The translations under genes were made by a program, and so were the position numbers. Shown one piece after another: positions 1 through 8,928 of a stretch of 64,000 nucleotides of DNA. The notes below the pieces were generated by a model. The model was not told the DNA's origin. It did no database searches and was given only the letters and a program-made list of their open reading frames with translations. Each line of letters begins with the position of its first letter. Positions within the stretch are counted from its first letter, which is position 1. Source of the stretch: Bailinhaonella thermotolerans (GTDB taxonomy: Bacteria > Actinomycetota > Actinomycetes > Streptosporangiales > Streptosporangiaceae); assembly GCF_003594875.1 (NCBI RefSeq), contig NZ_QZEY01000007.1:62001-126000 (forward strand), in the 5' to 3' direction.

Positions 1-89
1 GGGGCGCTGCGGGGCCTGCGGCCGCCGGGCGGGCCCGACGCGCCTCCGCCCCGGCCCGGCCCCGAGCCGCGCCCTCCCGGATCCCTCAC
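1..89 (-). CDS. ftsI: Probable FtsI / class B penicillin-binding protein, N-terminus only (partial)
   Basis: A GTG codon at 89-87 overlaps the stop of the upstream ftsL-like gene (GTGA) and opens a frame that stays open to the window edge. The 29 visible residues are Gly/Pro/Arg-rich, as expected for the disordered cytoplasmic tail before the membrane anchor of actinobacterial FtsI. The call rests on position: mraZ-rsmH-ftsL-ftsI is the usual order. No catalytic domain is in view, so the product is inferred and not seen. Confidence 0.5.
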   Translation of the reverse strand, partial: MRDPGGRGSGPGRGGGASGPPGGRRPRSA

Positions 90-1387
90 GGGCCGGTGAC
101 CCTCTCGGGCGCGCCGCCGTTCCCCGTCGTGCCGGCGCCGCCGGTCGCCCGGGTGGCGGCCCGGCCCTGGTCGTTCTTCACGCCGTCGTTCTTCACGCCG
201 CCGATCTTCTCGCCGGTCCGCCCGTCGACGAATTGCGGGGGCGTCTTGGCGCTGGGCCGCAGGCCGGACTCCAGCGCCTTGTCGGCGATCCGCTGCGAGG
301 TGTTCAGCTTGTCGTTGTCCTGCTGGAGCTTCTGCTGCTGGAGGCCGAGCTGGTGCACCTCGCGCGCGAGGTTCTGGGCGCGGATGGAGTCCTGCGCCAG
401 CACGGTGTTGATCAGGAGCAGGCTGACCAGCCCGCCGCCGAGCAGCCCGAGCAGCAGCAGCACGAACGGCGTGCGGGGCGAGCCGCCCCGGCCGGGCCGC
501 GACGTCCCGTCACCCGCGGCGCCCCGCCGCGTGGCGTCGCGCCGCTTGGCCGGGCGGGTGACCGTGGTCTCGGCGGGGGCCTCGGCGACCCCGGCCCGCG
601 ACCCGAGCATCGACGCGGACGACGACCGCCTGCGCGCGGCCGTCTCGCGGGCCCCGGTCTCGGCCGCGGAGTCGGCCCGCGCGGCCGTACGGCGCGGCGC
701 GGCGGCGGCCGGCCGGCGGCGCGCGGCCTCCTCCGGCGCGGCGGAGCGGGCCGCCGAGCGCGCGGACGGCGCGCGCCGGGACGAGGCCGTCGTCTTGTTC
801 TCCCCTTCGGCGCGGCGCGGCGACGCGGCGGGCGCGCGGCGGAGCGGCGAGGAGCCCCCGGCCGGGGCCGCGGCGGAGCGGCGCTCGGCGGAGGCGGGCG
901 CCGGGGAGTTCCCCCGGCGCGCGGTCCCCTCGGCCGGCGTGCGGCGGGACGACGCGGCCTGCGGCGCGGCGCGGCGCGGCGTCGCCTCACGCGAGGACGC
1001 CGGCGCCCCCGGGGTCCCGGCGGACGCGGCCGGCGTGCGGCGGGACGCTCCCCCGGCCGGGACGCGCCCGGCGGACCCGGTGGACTTGGCGGACCCGGTG
1101 GACCTGGTGGACCCCGTGGACCTGGCGGACCCGGAGCCGCCCGTCGCGGCGGCGTCCGCGGACCTGGCGGCGGCCGTACGGCGCGGCGCGGCCTCGGCCG
1201 CCCGGCGCTGGGACGGGACCTCGGGAGGTTCGGAGCGCGTGCGCGCCTGGCGGGGCACGCGGCCGGCCACGTGGCCGCCCTGCTGGGCGCGGGGCACGGC
1301 GCGGCGGGGCCGCGCGGCGGCGCGCCTCGCGCCGGTGTCCGAGGCGTTGTCCAGGTCGGCGTCCAGGTCCATGTCCACGTCAATCAC
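86..1387 (-). CDS. ftsL: FtsL-like septum protein with a very long Ala/Arg/Ser-rich N-terminus
   Basis: 433 residues from a GTG that overlaps the rsmH stop (GTGATTGA). Residues 1 to about 305 are low complexity, rich in Ala, Arg, Ser and Pro with repeated RR pairs and Ser-Thr-Gly repeats. A single hydrophobic segment follows at about 307-327, then a Gln/Asn/Leu-rich heptad stretch (about 332-375) fitting the periplasmic coiled coil of FtsL, and a Gly-rich tail. FtsL partners FtsB and FtsQ in the divisome. Position between rsmH and ftsI supports the name. Actinobacterial FtsL is normally well under 250 residues, so the extension is odd. Shortly spaced direct repeats lie in the DNA at about 1079-1134. 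Confidence 0.8.
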   Translation of the reverse strand: MIDVDMDLDADLDNASDTGARRAAARPRRAVPRAQQGGHVAGRVPRQARTRSEPPEVPSQRRAAEAAPRRTAAARSADAAATGGSGSARSTGSTRSTGSAKSTGSAGRVPAGGASRRTPAASAGTPGAPASSREATPRRAAPQAASSRRTPAEGTARRGNSPAPASAERRSAAAPAGGSSPLRRAPAASPRRAEGENKTTASSRRAPSARSAARSAAPEEAARRRPAAAAPRRTAARADSAAETGARETAARRRSSSASMLGSRAGVAEAPAETTVTRPAKRRDATRRGAAGDGTSRPGRGGSPRTPFVLLLLGLLGGGLVSLLLINTVLAQDSIRAQNLAREVHQLGLQQQKLQQDNDKLNTSQRIADKALESGLRPSAKTPPQFVDGRTGEKIGGVKNDGVKNDQGRAATRATGGAGTTGNGGAPERVTGP

Positions 1388-2369
1388 GAATCCTCTCGGC
1401 GGCCCGCATGCGGGCCGAGGCCGCGCGCGGGTTGCGCTCGACCTCTTCCTCGCTCGGCGGCTCCGCGCCCCGGGTGAGGAGGCGGAACCGCGGCTGGTGC
1501 TCAGGCAGGGGGACGGGGAGCCCGGGCGGGCTGGTGTCACGGGTGCGGGCGGTGAGGACCTGCTTGGTGATGCGGTCCTCCAGGGAGTGGTAGGAGAGCA
1601 CGACGACCCGGCCGCCCACGGACAGCGCGTCCAGGGCGGCGGGCAGGGCGCGCTCCAGCGCGGTCAGCTCGGCGTTGACCTCGATGCGCAGCGCCTGGAA
1701 CGCCCGCTTGGCGGGGTGGCCGCCGGTGCGGCGCGTCGCGGCCGGGATGGACTCGCGCACGATGTCGGCCAGGCGCGCGGTCGAGGTGATGCGCTCGCGG
1801 GAGCGTTCGCGCACGATCGCCTGCGCGACGCGGCCGGCGAAGCGCTCCTCGCCGTACGTGCGCAGGACGCGCGCCAGCTCCCCCGCCGGGTAGGTGTTGA
1901 CGACCTCCTCGGCGGTGAGCGGCTGCGTGCGGTCCATGCGCATGTCGAGCGGCGCGTCGTAGGAGTAGGCGAAGCCGCGCCCGGCCTCGTCGAGCTGCGG
2001 CGAGGAGACGCCCAGGTCGAACAGCACGCCCTGGGCGCGGCGCCCGCCGAGGATGTCGGGCAGCTCGTCGGAGACCGCCTTGACGATCTCGACGCGGTCG
2101 CCGTACGGCGCGAGGCGCTCGGTGGAACGTTCGATGGCGAAGTCGTCGCGGTCGATGCCGATCAGGCGCAGCCGCGGGTGGGCGCGCAGGAGGGCCTCGG
2201 CGTGGCCGCCGAGGCCGAGATTGGCGTCTACGAGGAGCGGACCCGCCCCCGGTGAGTCGTCGGCGGGCGGGCCCGCGCTGAGCGCGGGGTCGAAGAGGTC
2301 GAGGACGCGGTCGAGCATGACCGGAACGTGGCTGGCCCCGTTCGAGTCGTCACCGGTGCTGGCGTGCAT
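1380..2369 (-). CDS. rsmH: 16S rRNA (cytosine1402-N4)-methyltransferase
   Basis: 329 residues. RsmH (MraW) methylates N4 of C1402 in 16S rRNA in the ribosomal P site, using S-adenosylmethionine. Typical blocks are visible: HVPVMLDRV near the start, the SAM-binding stretch [34 protein letters not shown], and [17 protein letters not shown] near the C-terminus. Length is normal for the family. It sits downstream of mraZ and overlaps ftsL by 8 bases, which suggests translational coupling within the division cluster. Confidence 0.97.
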   Translation of the reverse strand: MHASTGDDSNGASHVPVMLDRVLDLFDPALSAGPPADDSPGAGPLLVDANLGLGGHAEALLRAHPRLRLIGIDRDDFAIERSTERLAPYGDRVEIVKAVSDELPDILGGRRAQGVLFDLGVSSPQLDEAGRGFAYSYDAPLDMRMDRTQPLTAEEVVNTYPAGELARVLRTYGEERFAGRVAQAIVRERSRERITSTARLADIVRESIPAATRRTGGHPAKRAFQALRIEVNAELTALERALPAALDALSVGGRVVVLSYHSLEDRITKQVLTARTRDTSPPGLPVPLPEHQPRFRLLTRGAEPPSEEEVERNPRAASARMRAAERIRD

Positions 2370-2584
2370 TGATTACCCCCTTTCGCCGCCGTGCTCGCGG
2401 AAATGCGGCCTCCCGCGCCGTCGGCTCGATCCGAAAATGTCTGGGCCCCCACCCCGCCGCCCGGCCAGGTCCCCATCCGCGTCCCCGTCTCGTGTCGCCA
2501 CCTGACACCGGGGAAGGTGCATCAGGAGGCACGTGAGCGCGGGTGGAGACCTCGCCGAACGACGTCGAACCGACGAGCGGTGTC

Positions 2585-3016
2585 TCAAAGAACCCCGGGC
2601 AGCACCTCCTCGGACAGATCGGCGAACGCCTGTTCCTGGTCCGAGAGATAGGCCTCCCACGCCTGGGCGGCCCAGATCTCCAGCCTGGTGTTGGCGCCGA
2701 TGACGGCGCAGTCACGGGTGAGCCCGGCGTAGTCGCGCAGGCTCGGCGGAATGGTGACACGTCCCTGCTTGTCGGGCTTCTCATCGGAGGCGCTGGCGAA
2801 GAAGACGCGGCTGTAGTCACGGACCGCCTTGGCGGTGACCGGAGCCGTGCGCAGGGCGTCGGTGATGCGCTGGAACTCCTCCACGGGGAAGACGTAGAGG
2901 CAACGCTCCTGCCCTTTGGTGATCACAAGTCCCTCCGACAGCTCCTCGCGATATTTCGCCGGCAGGAACAGCCGTCCCTTGTCGTCCAGGCGCAGGTTGT
3001 GCGTGCCGAGAAACAT
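2585..3016 (-). CDS. mraZ: Transcriptional regulator MraZ
   Basis: 143 residues made of two SpoVT/AbrB-like repeats, each with the DxKGR signature ([14 protein letters not shown] near residue 12 and [16 protein letters not shown] near residue 82). MraZ forms an octameric or larger ring that binds direct repeats upstream of its own operon and controls it. The ATG at 3016 is preferred because GGAGG lies 8 bases upstream and translation then starts [14 protein letters not shown], the family standard; a GTG three codons earlier has worse spacing. First gene of the division cluster; 215 bases without a clear feature separate it from rsmH. Confidence 0.97.
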   Translation of the reverse strand: MFLGTHNLRLDDKGRLFLPAKYREELSEGLVITKGQERCLYVFPVEEFQRITDALRTAPVTAKAVRDYSRVFFASASDEKPDKQGRVTIPPSLRDYAGLTRDCAVIGANTRLEIWAAQAWEAYLSDQEQAFADLSEEVLPGVL

Positions 3017-3062
3017 CGGCAACACCTCCCGCGCCTCGTGGAGCAGTCAGCGCATGTGTCCC

Positions 3063-3109
3063 CTGTCCTCCACTGCGCACCACCATACTCCACTCTCCCC
3101 CACCGTCAA
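3063..3109 (-). promoter_or_regulatory. mraZ promoter overlapped by four MraZ boxes
   Basis: Read on the minus strand, TGG triplets followed by NG begin at 3102, 3092, 3082 and 3072, exactly 10 bases apart: TGGGG, TGGAG, TGGTG, TGGAG with 5-base spacers. This is the known MraZ operator pattern (TGGGN repeats, N5 spacers). A sigma-70-type promoter overlaps it: -35 TTGACG at 3109-3104, 16-base spacer, -10 TATGGT at 3087-3082. The overlap implies that MraZ blocks polymerase binding. The transcript leader would be about 60 bases. Confidence 0.85.
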
Positions 3110-3331
3110 CCAATCAAACGCCCCGGCGTGGCCGTACTGGTCCGGAAAAGTGCAGGTCAGAGGCGGTGGAGCGAAGTGGAGCGGCCGGAGGCCCCGGCGC
3201 GTCGCGAATAGCGCGATATCGGGGAGTTCGCCGTGAAACCCGTCACAACGTACTGTCGGTACACACAATTGATAGAGACGGATCTCCGCGACGCCATCGC
3301 GCGCACGGAATTGCACCCCCCAGGAGGCCTG

Positions 3332-4363
3332 GTGGCAGTCGGCTCACAGGACGGCACGCCTCACCTGAACGCCCCGGCGCATCTGAATGCCCCCATAAGC
3401 GCGCCGGGCCTGGGCGGCCCGCTGGACGAGCTCGCGGACACGGCACGGCGCATCCACGACGCGATCGAGTCGGTGATCGAGGGCAAGAGCGCGGCCGTAC
3501 GGCTCACGCTGACGGTGCTGCTGGCCGAGGGGCACCTGTTGATCGAGGACGTGCCCGGGGTCGGCAAGACGATGCTGGCCAAGGCGCTGGCACGTGCCAT
3601 CGACTGCCCCGTGCGGCGCATCCAGTTCACGCCCGACCTGCTGCCCAGCGACATCACCGGAGTGAGCGCCTACAACCAGCAGCTCCGGGAGTTCGAGTTC
3701 AAGCCCGGCCCGGTGTTCGCGAACATCGTGGTGGGCGACGAGATCAACCGGGCCTCCCCCAAGACCCAGTCGGCGCTGCTGGAGTGCATGGAAGAGCACC
3801 AGGTCACCGTGGACGGCGTGACCTACGAGCTGGAAGCCCCCTTCATGGTCATCGCGACCCAGAACCCCATCGAGATGGAGGGGACGTACCCGCTGCCGGA
3901 GGCGCAGCGGGACCGCTTCACCGCCCGCATCGCGATGGGGTACCCCGAGCCGGCCGCCGAGCTGGAGATGCTCGACGTCCACGGCTCCTCCTCCCCCCTG
4001 GACAAGCTCCAGCCGGTCGCCACCTCCGCCGAGGTCTACCGGCTGATCGAGGCCGTGCGCGGGGTGTACGTCGCGCCGGGCATCCGCCGGTACGCCATCG
4101 ACCTGGTCACCGCGACGCGGCAGACGCCCGAGCTGCGGCTGGGCGCCTCCCCGCGAGCCACGCTGCACCTCGTGCGCGCCGCGCGGGCGCACGCGGCGCT
4201 GTCCGGGCGCGACTACGTCATCCCCGACGACCTCCAGGACCTCGCGGTGCCCGTGCTGGCCCACCGCCTGCTGCCCAGCTCCGAGGCGCAGGCCGGGCGG
4301 CGGCACCCCGAGCAGGTCGTCGTCGACCTGGTGCGCCGCGTCCCGGTGCCCGAGCGGTCATGA
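3332..4363 (+). CDS. MoxR-family AAA+ ATPase
   Basis: 343 residues from the GTG at 3332, which has AGGAGG at 3322-3327; an upstream in-frame ATG at 3233 is possible but lacks a ribosome binding site and would add an uncharacteristic tail. Walker A (PGVGKT, about residues 75-80), Walker B (VVGDEINRAS), sensor 1 (ATQNPIEMEGTYPLPEAQ) and the AAA lid are present. MoxR ATPases act as chaperone-like partners of DUF58 and VWA proteins. It overlaps the DUF58 gene by ATGA, and with the downstream transglutaminase forms the widespread three-gene MoxR-DUF58-TgpA operon. Confidence 0.93.
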   Translation: MAVGSQDGTPHLNAPAHLNAPISAPGLGGPLDELADTARRIHDAIESVIEGKSAAVRLTLTVLLAEGHLLIEDVPGVGKTMLAKALARAIDCPVRRIQFTPDLLPSDITGVSAYNQQLREFEFKPGPVFANIVVGDEINRASPKTQSALLECMEEHQVTVDGVTYELEAPFMVIATQNPIEMEGTYPLPEAQRDRFTARIAMGYPEPAAELEMLDVHGSSSPLDKLQPVATSAEVYRLIEAVRGVYVAPGIRRYAIDLVTATRQTPELRLGASPRATLHLVRAARAHAALSGRDYVIPDDLQDLAVPVLAHRLLPSSEAQAGRRHPEQVVVDLVRRVPVPERS

Positions 4364-5658
4364 AGGCCGGGCTCGGCGCCCTGACCGTCCGGGGCCGCTC
4401 GTTCCTGGCGGCCGGCGTCGCCGCCCTGGCCTCCGCGTTCATCCTGGGCGAGCAGGACCTGCTGCGCATCGCCGTGCTCATCGTCGCCCTCCCGCTGCTC
4501 GCGGCCCTGACCGTGGTGCGCACGCGCTACCGGCTGGGCTGCGGGCGGCGGCTGGAGCCCGCGCGCACCCCGGTCGGCACGGAGACGACGGTGACGCTGC
4601 GGCTGGACAACGTGACGCGGCTGCCCACCGGCCTGCTGCTCATCGAGGACCAGATCCCGTACGCCCTGGGCGGCCGCCCCCGGTTCGTGCTCGACCGGAT
4701 CGAGCCGCTGGGCACGCGCGAGATCTCCTACCGGGTCCGGTCGGACGTGCGCGGCCGGTTCCGGATCGGCCCGCTGACCGTGCGCATCGCGGACCCGTTC
4801 GGGCTGGTCGAGCTGGTGCGGTCGTTCAGCGTGACCGACGACCTGATCGTCACGCCGGAGGTCGTCCCGCTGCCGCACGTACGGCTCAGCGGGGAGTGGA
4901 CCGGCGGCGGCGAGAGCCGTACCCGCAGCGTGGCCGCGGCCGGGGATGACGACGTGGCGCCCCGGGAGTACCGGCAGGGCGACGACCTGCGGCGGGTGCA
5001 CTGGCGGTCCACGGCGCGGCACGGCGAGCTGATGGTGCGCCGCGAGGAGCAGCAGTGGCAGAGCCGGGGCGCGCTGCTGCTGGACACGCGCCGGCACGCG
5101 CACCGGGGCGAGGGCCCGGGCTCGTCGTTCGAGGTGGCCGTCTCGGCGGCGGCCTCGATCGGGGTCCACCTGTCGCGGGAGAGCATGGGCATGCGGTTCG
5201 TCACCGACGCCGGGGGGGTGCACCTGCCGGACACCCAGCCGGGCGGGGCGCTGCTGGACACGCTCGCCGTGGCGCGGGCCTCCGGCAACCGGGACCTGTC
5301 GGCCGGGATCGCCGCGCTGCGGCAGGGCGGCGGCGACGGGCTGATCGTGGCGGTGCTCGGGCAGCTCGGCGCCGAGGAGGCGCGGGCGCTGGCCCGGGTC
5401 CGGCACGGGACGATCACCGGCGTCGCGGTGCTGCTGGACGTGCTCACCTGGTCCGACCGCGCCGGGCAGCACGGGTCGCACGAGATCGCGGCGACCGTGC
5501 TGCGGGACGCCGGGTGGCGCGTGGTGGAACTGTCCGCCGGCGTGCCGCTGGCGTCGGTGTGGGCCGCGGCGGGCGGTGACGGGCGCGTCTCCTCCGCCCC
5601 GTCCGGGTCCCCGCTGGCGGGCGGCTCGCCGTACACCGATCTGGGGAGCGCGCGATGA
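4360..5658 (+). CDS. DUF58 domain membrane protein
   Basis: 432 residues, starting at the ATG in the ATGA overlap with the MoxR gene. Two hydrophobic segments (about residues 13-50) are followed by a beta-rich region and then the DUF58 signature near residues 200-235 (REYRQGDDLRRVHWRSTARH). DUF58 proteins are partners of MoxR ATPases; their biochemical role is unknown. It is coupled to the downstream transglutaminase gene by another ATGA overlap, so the three products are likely made in fixed ratio and act together at the membrane. Confidence 0.92.
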   Translation: MKAGLGALTVRGRSFLAAGVAALASAFILGEQDLLRIAVLIVALPLLAALTVVRTRYRLGCGRRLEPARTPVGTETTVTLRLDNVTRLPTGLLLIEDQIPYALGGRPRFVLDRIEPLGTREISYRVRSDVRGRFRIGPLTVRIADPFGLVELVRSFSVTDDLIVTPEVVPLPHVRLSGEWTGGGESRTRSVAAAGDDDVAPREYRQGDDLRRVHWRSTARHGELMVRREEQQWQSRGALLLDTRRHAHRGEGPGSSFEVAVSAAASIGVHLSRESMGMRFVTDAGGVHLPDTQPGGALLDTLAVARASGNRDLSAGIAALRQGGGDGLIVAVLGQLGAEEARALARVRHGTITGVAVLLDVLTWSDRAGQHGSHEIAATVLRDAGWRVVELSAGVPLASVWAAAGGDGRVSSAPSGSPLAGGSPYTDLGSAR

Positions 5659-7994
5659 GGTTGCCGATCACGGCCGGGGTGGCGACGGCGGCGGTCGCGC
5701 TCTCGTTGTATCCCCTGTTCGACGGGTGGAACTGGCTGTGGTCCGCGCTCGGCGCGATCGTCGCGGTGATCGCGGCCGCCACGCTGACCGCCCGCGCGCC
5801 CGTGGCCGCGCCGTTCGCGCCGATCGCCGGGGTCGCGGGGCTGCTCCTCTACCTGACCGCCTCGTTCACGGCCAAGCACGCCTTCCTGGTGTTCGTGCCC
5901 ACGCCGTCGTCGCTGCGCGCGCTCGCCCGCATAGCGGCGGCCGGGTTCCAGGACATCCAGCGGTTCGCCGCGCCGGTGCCGGAGAAGACCGGCGTGGTGC
6001 TGATCGCCGCGGCGGGCGTGGGCCTGATCGCGCTGCTCGTGGACATGTGCGCCGTACGGCTGCGCCGGGCCGCGCTGGCCGGGCTGCCGCTGCTGGCGCT
6101 GTTCACCGTGCCGGCGGCGGTCCTGCCGGACGCGGTGCCGTGGCCGGTGTTCGTGTTCGGCGCGGCGGGGTTCATCGCCCTGCTGATCGCCGACGGGCGC
6201 GAACGCCTGGGGCAGTGGGGCCGGCCGGTGCTGCTGCACCGGACCCACCGCGCCGAGCGGGCCGACTCCACGCCGCTCGGGGTCGCGGGCAAGCGCATCG
6301 GGTTCGCCGCCGTCGGCCTGTCGCTGGCGGTGCCGTTCCTCACGCCCGCGCTGGAGCCGAGCCCGCTGTTCGGCTTCGGCGTCGGCGGCTCCGGGCCCGG
6401 CGGGAACACGATCACTATCCCCAACCCGATCGTGGGGCTGCGCGGCACGCTCACGCTCCCGGCGAGCGCCACGGTCCTGACGTACAAGTCCAGCGACAAC
6501 AAGCCCCGCTACCTGCGCATGCACTCCCTCGACAAGTTCGACGGGGTGAACTGGACGATGACGCCCGCCGACGGCCGCGCCGAGCACCGGGTCGCCGACT
6601 CCGACGTGCCGGAGCCCGAGGGCCTGAGCACGCAGGTCCCGGTCACCCCCGTGACCACCGAGGTGAAGGTCGCGGACCAGGTGCCCGAGCTGCGGTTCCT
6701 GCCCCTGCCGTACCCTCCGCGCCGGGTGCGCGCGGACGGGGACTGGCGCGCCGACCCCCGGACGCTGGTGGTGTGGTCCTCGCGCGCGGAGGCCGGCGGG
6801 ATGACGTACCAGGTGGAGAGCCTGGACGTGAAGCCGACCGCCGAGCAGCTCCGCGCCGTCGGGCGGCCCCCGCGCGACGTGCAGCGCAGGTACTCCTTCA
6901 CCCCGGAGGTGTCGGAGGAGTTCCGCGCGCTCACCAGGAGGGTGGTCGCCGACGCGGAGACGCCGTACGAGCAGGCGATGGCGCTCCAGCGGTTCTTCAC
7001 GGGCTCCGGCGGCTTCACCTACAGCCTCCAGGTGCCGGAGGGGCACAACGCCTCGGCGCTGGAGGAGTTCGTGATGCGCAGCCGCACGGGGTACTGCGAG
7101 CAGTTCGCATCGGCGTTCGCGCTGATGGCGCGGCTGCTGCACATCCCCAGCCGGGTGGCGGTGGGCTACACCGGCGGCTCGCTCGCCGGGGGCGTGTTCG
7201 AGGTGCGGACGCACGACGCGCACGCGTGGCCGGAGCTGTACTTCGACGGCATCGGCTGGCTGCGTTTCGAGCCGACCCCGAGCGGCGCCACCGGCCAGGG
7301 CACGGCGAGCCCGCCGGACCACTCCCTGCCGGTCACGCCGACCGGCGACGCGACCTCCTCCCCCACCACGCCGGAGGACACGGCGAGCGCCGCCCCCGCG
7401 ACGCCCGGCGTCCCCCGGGGCGACAACGACCCGGACGCGCGCCGGGGCCGCGACGACCGCGGCGACGGCCTGCTCGGCCAGGACGCCCTCCAGGAGGAGG
7501 GGCTGCCGGTCGCGGCCCAGGTCGGCCTCGGCCTGCTCGCGGTGCTGCTGGTCGCGGCCCTGCCCATCCCGTTCCGGCTGGCCGTACGGCAGCGCCGCAG
7601 GCTCGCCGGGACGGTGCACGCGGCCTGGGACGAGCTGCGGGACACGCTGGAGGACCTGGGGATCGCGCGGGAGCCCAACGAGAGCCCGCGCGCCCTGGCC
7701 CGCCGGCTGACGGAGGCCCTGGGCCTGGACTCGGACGCGGCGGACGCCCTGCGCCGCCTCGCCGAGGCGGAGGAGCGCCTGCGCTACGCCCGCGCGGGGA
7801 TCCCGCAGCGCGTGGCCCCGGGCGACCTCCCGCTGGTCCGCGCCGCGCTTCTCGCGGCGGCGACCCGCTGGCGCCGGGCGCGGGCGTTCGCCGCCCCCGC
7901 CTCGACCCTGCGCCGTCTCCGGGGCCTGGGCACCTATCTCCTGGACGCCTTCGACCGCCTCGACAACATCCGCATCCGTCCCCGCCGCACCTGA
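5655..7994 (+). CDS. TgpA-type membrane transglutaminase-like protein
   Basis: 779 residues. About five to six transmembrane segments occupy residues 5-235, then a large extracellular transglutaminase-like domain with the Cys-His-Asp triad: RTGYCEQF (Cys481), THDAHAWPE (His523) and YFDGIGW (Asp531). A Pro/Thr/Asp-rich linker (about 550-610) leads to one more membrane segment (about 620-640) and a cytoplasmic DUF4129-like tail. This is the TgpA/DUF3488 arrangement. The substrate is not known. Its place after MoxR and DUF58 is standard and suggests a cell envelope role. Confidence 0.92.
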   Translation: MRLPITAGVATAAVALSLYPLFDGWNWLWSALGAIVAVIAAATLTARAPVAAPFAPIAGVAGLLLYLTASFTAKHAFLVFVPTPSSLRALARIAAAGFQDIQRFAAPVPEKTGVVLIAAAGVGLIALLVDMCAVRLRRAALAGLPLLALFTVPAAVLPDAVPWPVFVFGAAGFIALLIADGRERLGQWGRPVLLHRTHRAERADSTPLGVAGKRIGFAAVGLSLAVPFLTPALEPSPLFGFGVGGSGPGGNTITIPNPIVGLRGTLTLPASATVLTYKSSDNKPRYLRMHSLDKFDGVNWTMTPADGRAEHRVADSDVPEPEGLSTQVPVTPVTTEVKVADQVPELRFLPLPYPPRRVRADGDWRADPRTLVVWSSRAEAGGMTYQVESLDVKPTAEQLRAVGRPPRDVQRRYSFTPEVSEEFRALTRRVVADAETPYEQAMALQRFFTGSGGFTYSLQVPEGHNASALEEFVMRSRTGYCEQFASAFALMARLLHIPSRVAVGYTGGSLAGGVFEVRTHDAHAWPELYFDGIGWLRFEPTPSGATGQGTASPPDHSLPVTPTGDATSSPTTPEDTASAAPATPGVPRGDNDPDARRGRDDRGDGLLGQDALQEEGLPVAAQVGLGLLAVLLVAALPIPFRLAVRQRRRLAGTVHAAWDELRDTLEDLGIAREPNESPRALARRLTEALGLDSDAADALRRLAEAEERLRYARAGIPQRVAPGDLPLVRAALLAAATRWRRARAFAAPASTLRRLRGLGTYLLDAFDRLDNIRIRPRRT

Positions 7995-8001
7995 CCCCTC
8001 T

Positions 8002-8060
8002 TCGCGGTGATCATGCGGTTTCGAGCACATCATGTGCGCGAAACCGCAGGGTCACGGCGA
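8002..8060. repeat. Intergenic palindromic element, copy A
   Basis: Left arm 8002-8023 and right arm 8039-8060 are inverted copies matching at 19 of 22 positions, each with a TGATCATGC or GGGTCACGG-like end and a GGTTTCG inner end. The 15-base middle holds a second perfect palindrome, GCACAT-C-ATGTGC. A closely related element lies at 36020-36080 and a half element at 49955-49979. It sits 7 bases after the transglutaminase gene. No coding potential is seen. Confidence 0.75.
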
Positions 8061-8122
8061 GGGGGGCTGGCGCGTCCGCCGTCTCGCCGCCGCCAGGTGG
8101 GACCGATGGCCGCCGTACGGCC

Positions 8123-8165
8123 GAAGGCCCCCGCCTTCTCTCTTTGTGAGAGGGCGGGGGCCTTC
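8123..8165. terminator. Bidirectional terminator-like hairpin
   Basis: The stretch GAAGGCCCCCGCCTTCTC at 8123-8140 pairs with its inverted copy ending at 8165, 18 pairs with a single G-T pair, around a short T-containing loop. It lies between the convergent transglutaminase (plus) and DUF3040 (minus) genes. There is no T tract, as is common in high-GC actinomycetes. The rest of 7995-8376 holds palindrome copy A, one GCCGTACGGC at 8112 and nothing that looks coding. Confidence 0.8.
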
Positions 8166-8376
8166 GGGGTGGTTCGCGGGCCGGGGATCGTTCCGGGACC
8201 CCGGCGGGTGACGACGCTCGCGCCCGCCGTACGGGAGGGAGGCCCGGGGGCCGCCGCGCGGGGGGCGCGCTCGGTTTGGGGGGATATGGGAGAGTGGCCG
8301 CGGGGTTAGGCGCGGAAGAGCGCGGTCCGGCGGAGATCGTCTCCGGGGAGACGGTCCGCCGGATCACAGATGGCGG

Positions 8377-8766
8377 TCAGCGCTCCTCGTGGCGGCGCCG
8401 CCAGCGCTCCTCCATGCGTTCCATGAAGCCTGGGCGCTGGGCGCGCTGGCGACCGCCGGGCTGGCGCGGCTGGTCCGCCGCGTCGGCCCCGAGGCCGTTC
8501 ATGCGCTTCCAGCTGGACAGGCCCCACAGACAGCACACCAGCATGACCACGAAGCCGCCGACGCCGAGCGGGATGTTCTGCACGACGACGCCCACCATAA
8601 GAATCACAACGCCCAGCACGAAGCCGATCGACGCCTTCACGAGCCGGCGCTTGTAGTGGTGGTGCGGGTCGGTCACCCGAACCGCGTTGGCGAACTTCGG
8701 GTCCTCGGCATAGAGGGCCTGCTCGATCTGTTCGAGCAGACGCTGCTCGTGCTCAGACAGCGGCAC
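8377..8766 (-). CDS. DUF3040 small membrane protein
   Basis: 129 residues. Starts with MPLSEHEQRLLEQIEQALYA, the DUF3040 signature, followed by EDPKFANAVR and two adjacent transmembrane segments (about residues 44-87), then a basic Arg-rich tail. DUF3040 proteins are common in actinobacteria and of unknown function. The GTG at 8766 is chosen because GGGAGG lies just upstream and translation then begins at the conserved motif; a start 12 codons further upstream is less likely. Confidence 0.9.
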   Translation of the reverse strand: MPLSEHEQRLLEQIEQALYAEDPKFANAVRVTDPHHHYKRRLVKASIGFVLGVVILMVGVVVQNIPLGVGGFVVMLVCCLWGLSSWKRMNGLGADAADQPRQPGGRQRAQRPGFMERMEERWRRRHEER

Positions 8767-8928
8767 GGCGCCTCCCAAGGACGGCCCCTGGACGGGGAAC
8801 ACGGTGACGGACAGGGTGCGTCCGAACCTCGCGGTCGGTTAATCCCCAGAATACGGGCCCGTAGACACCCGCGAAAGAAAACCTCTGACAACCGGCCGAC
8901 ACCGGTCCAAGCCCCCGCAACCTAGAAG

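Noticed and set aside
96-2255. Plus-strand open frame of 719 codons across ftsL and rsmH
   Set aside because: Runs across two genes with known families on the other strand and shows only composition-driven sequence.
4728-8033. Open frame of 1101 codons on the minus strand opposite DUF58 and the transglutaminase gene
   Set aside because: Low-complexity translation without domains; the opposite strand has three complete, coupled genes. GC-rich DNA keeps antisense frames open.
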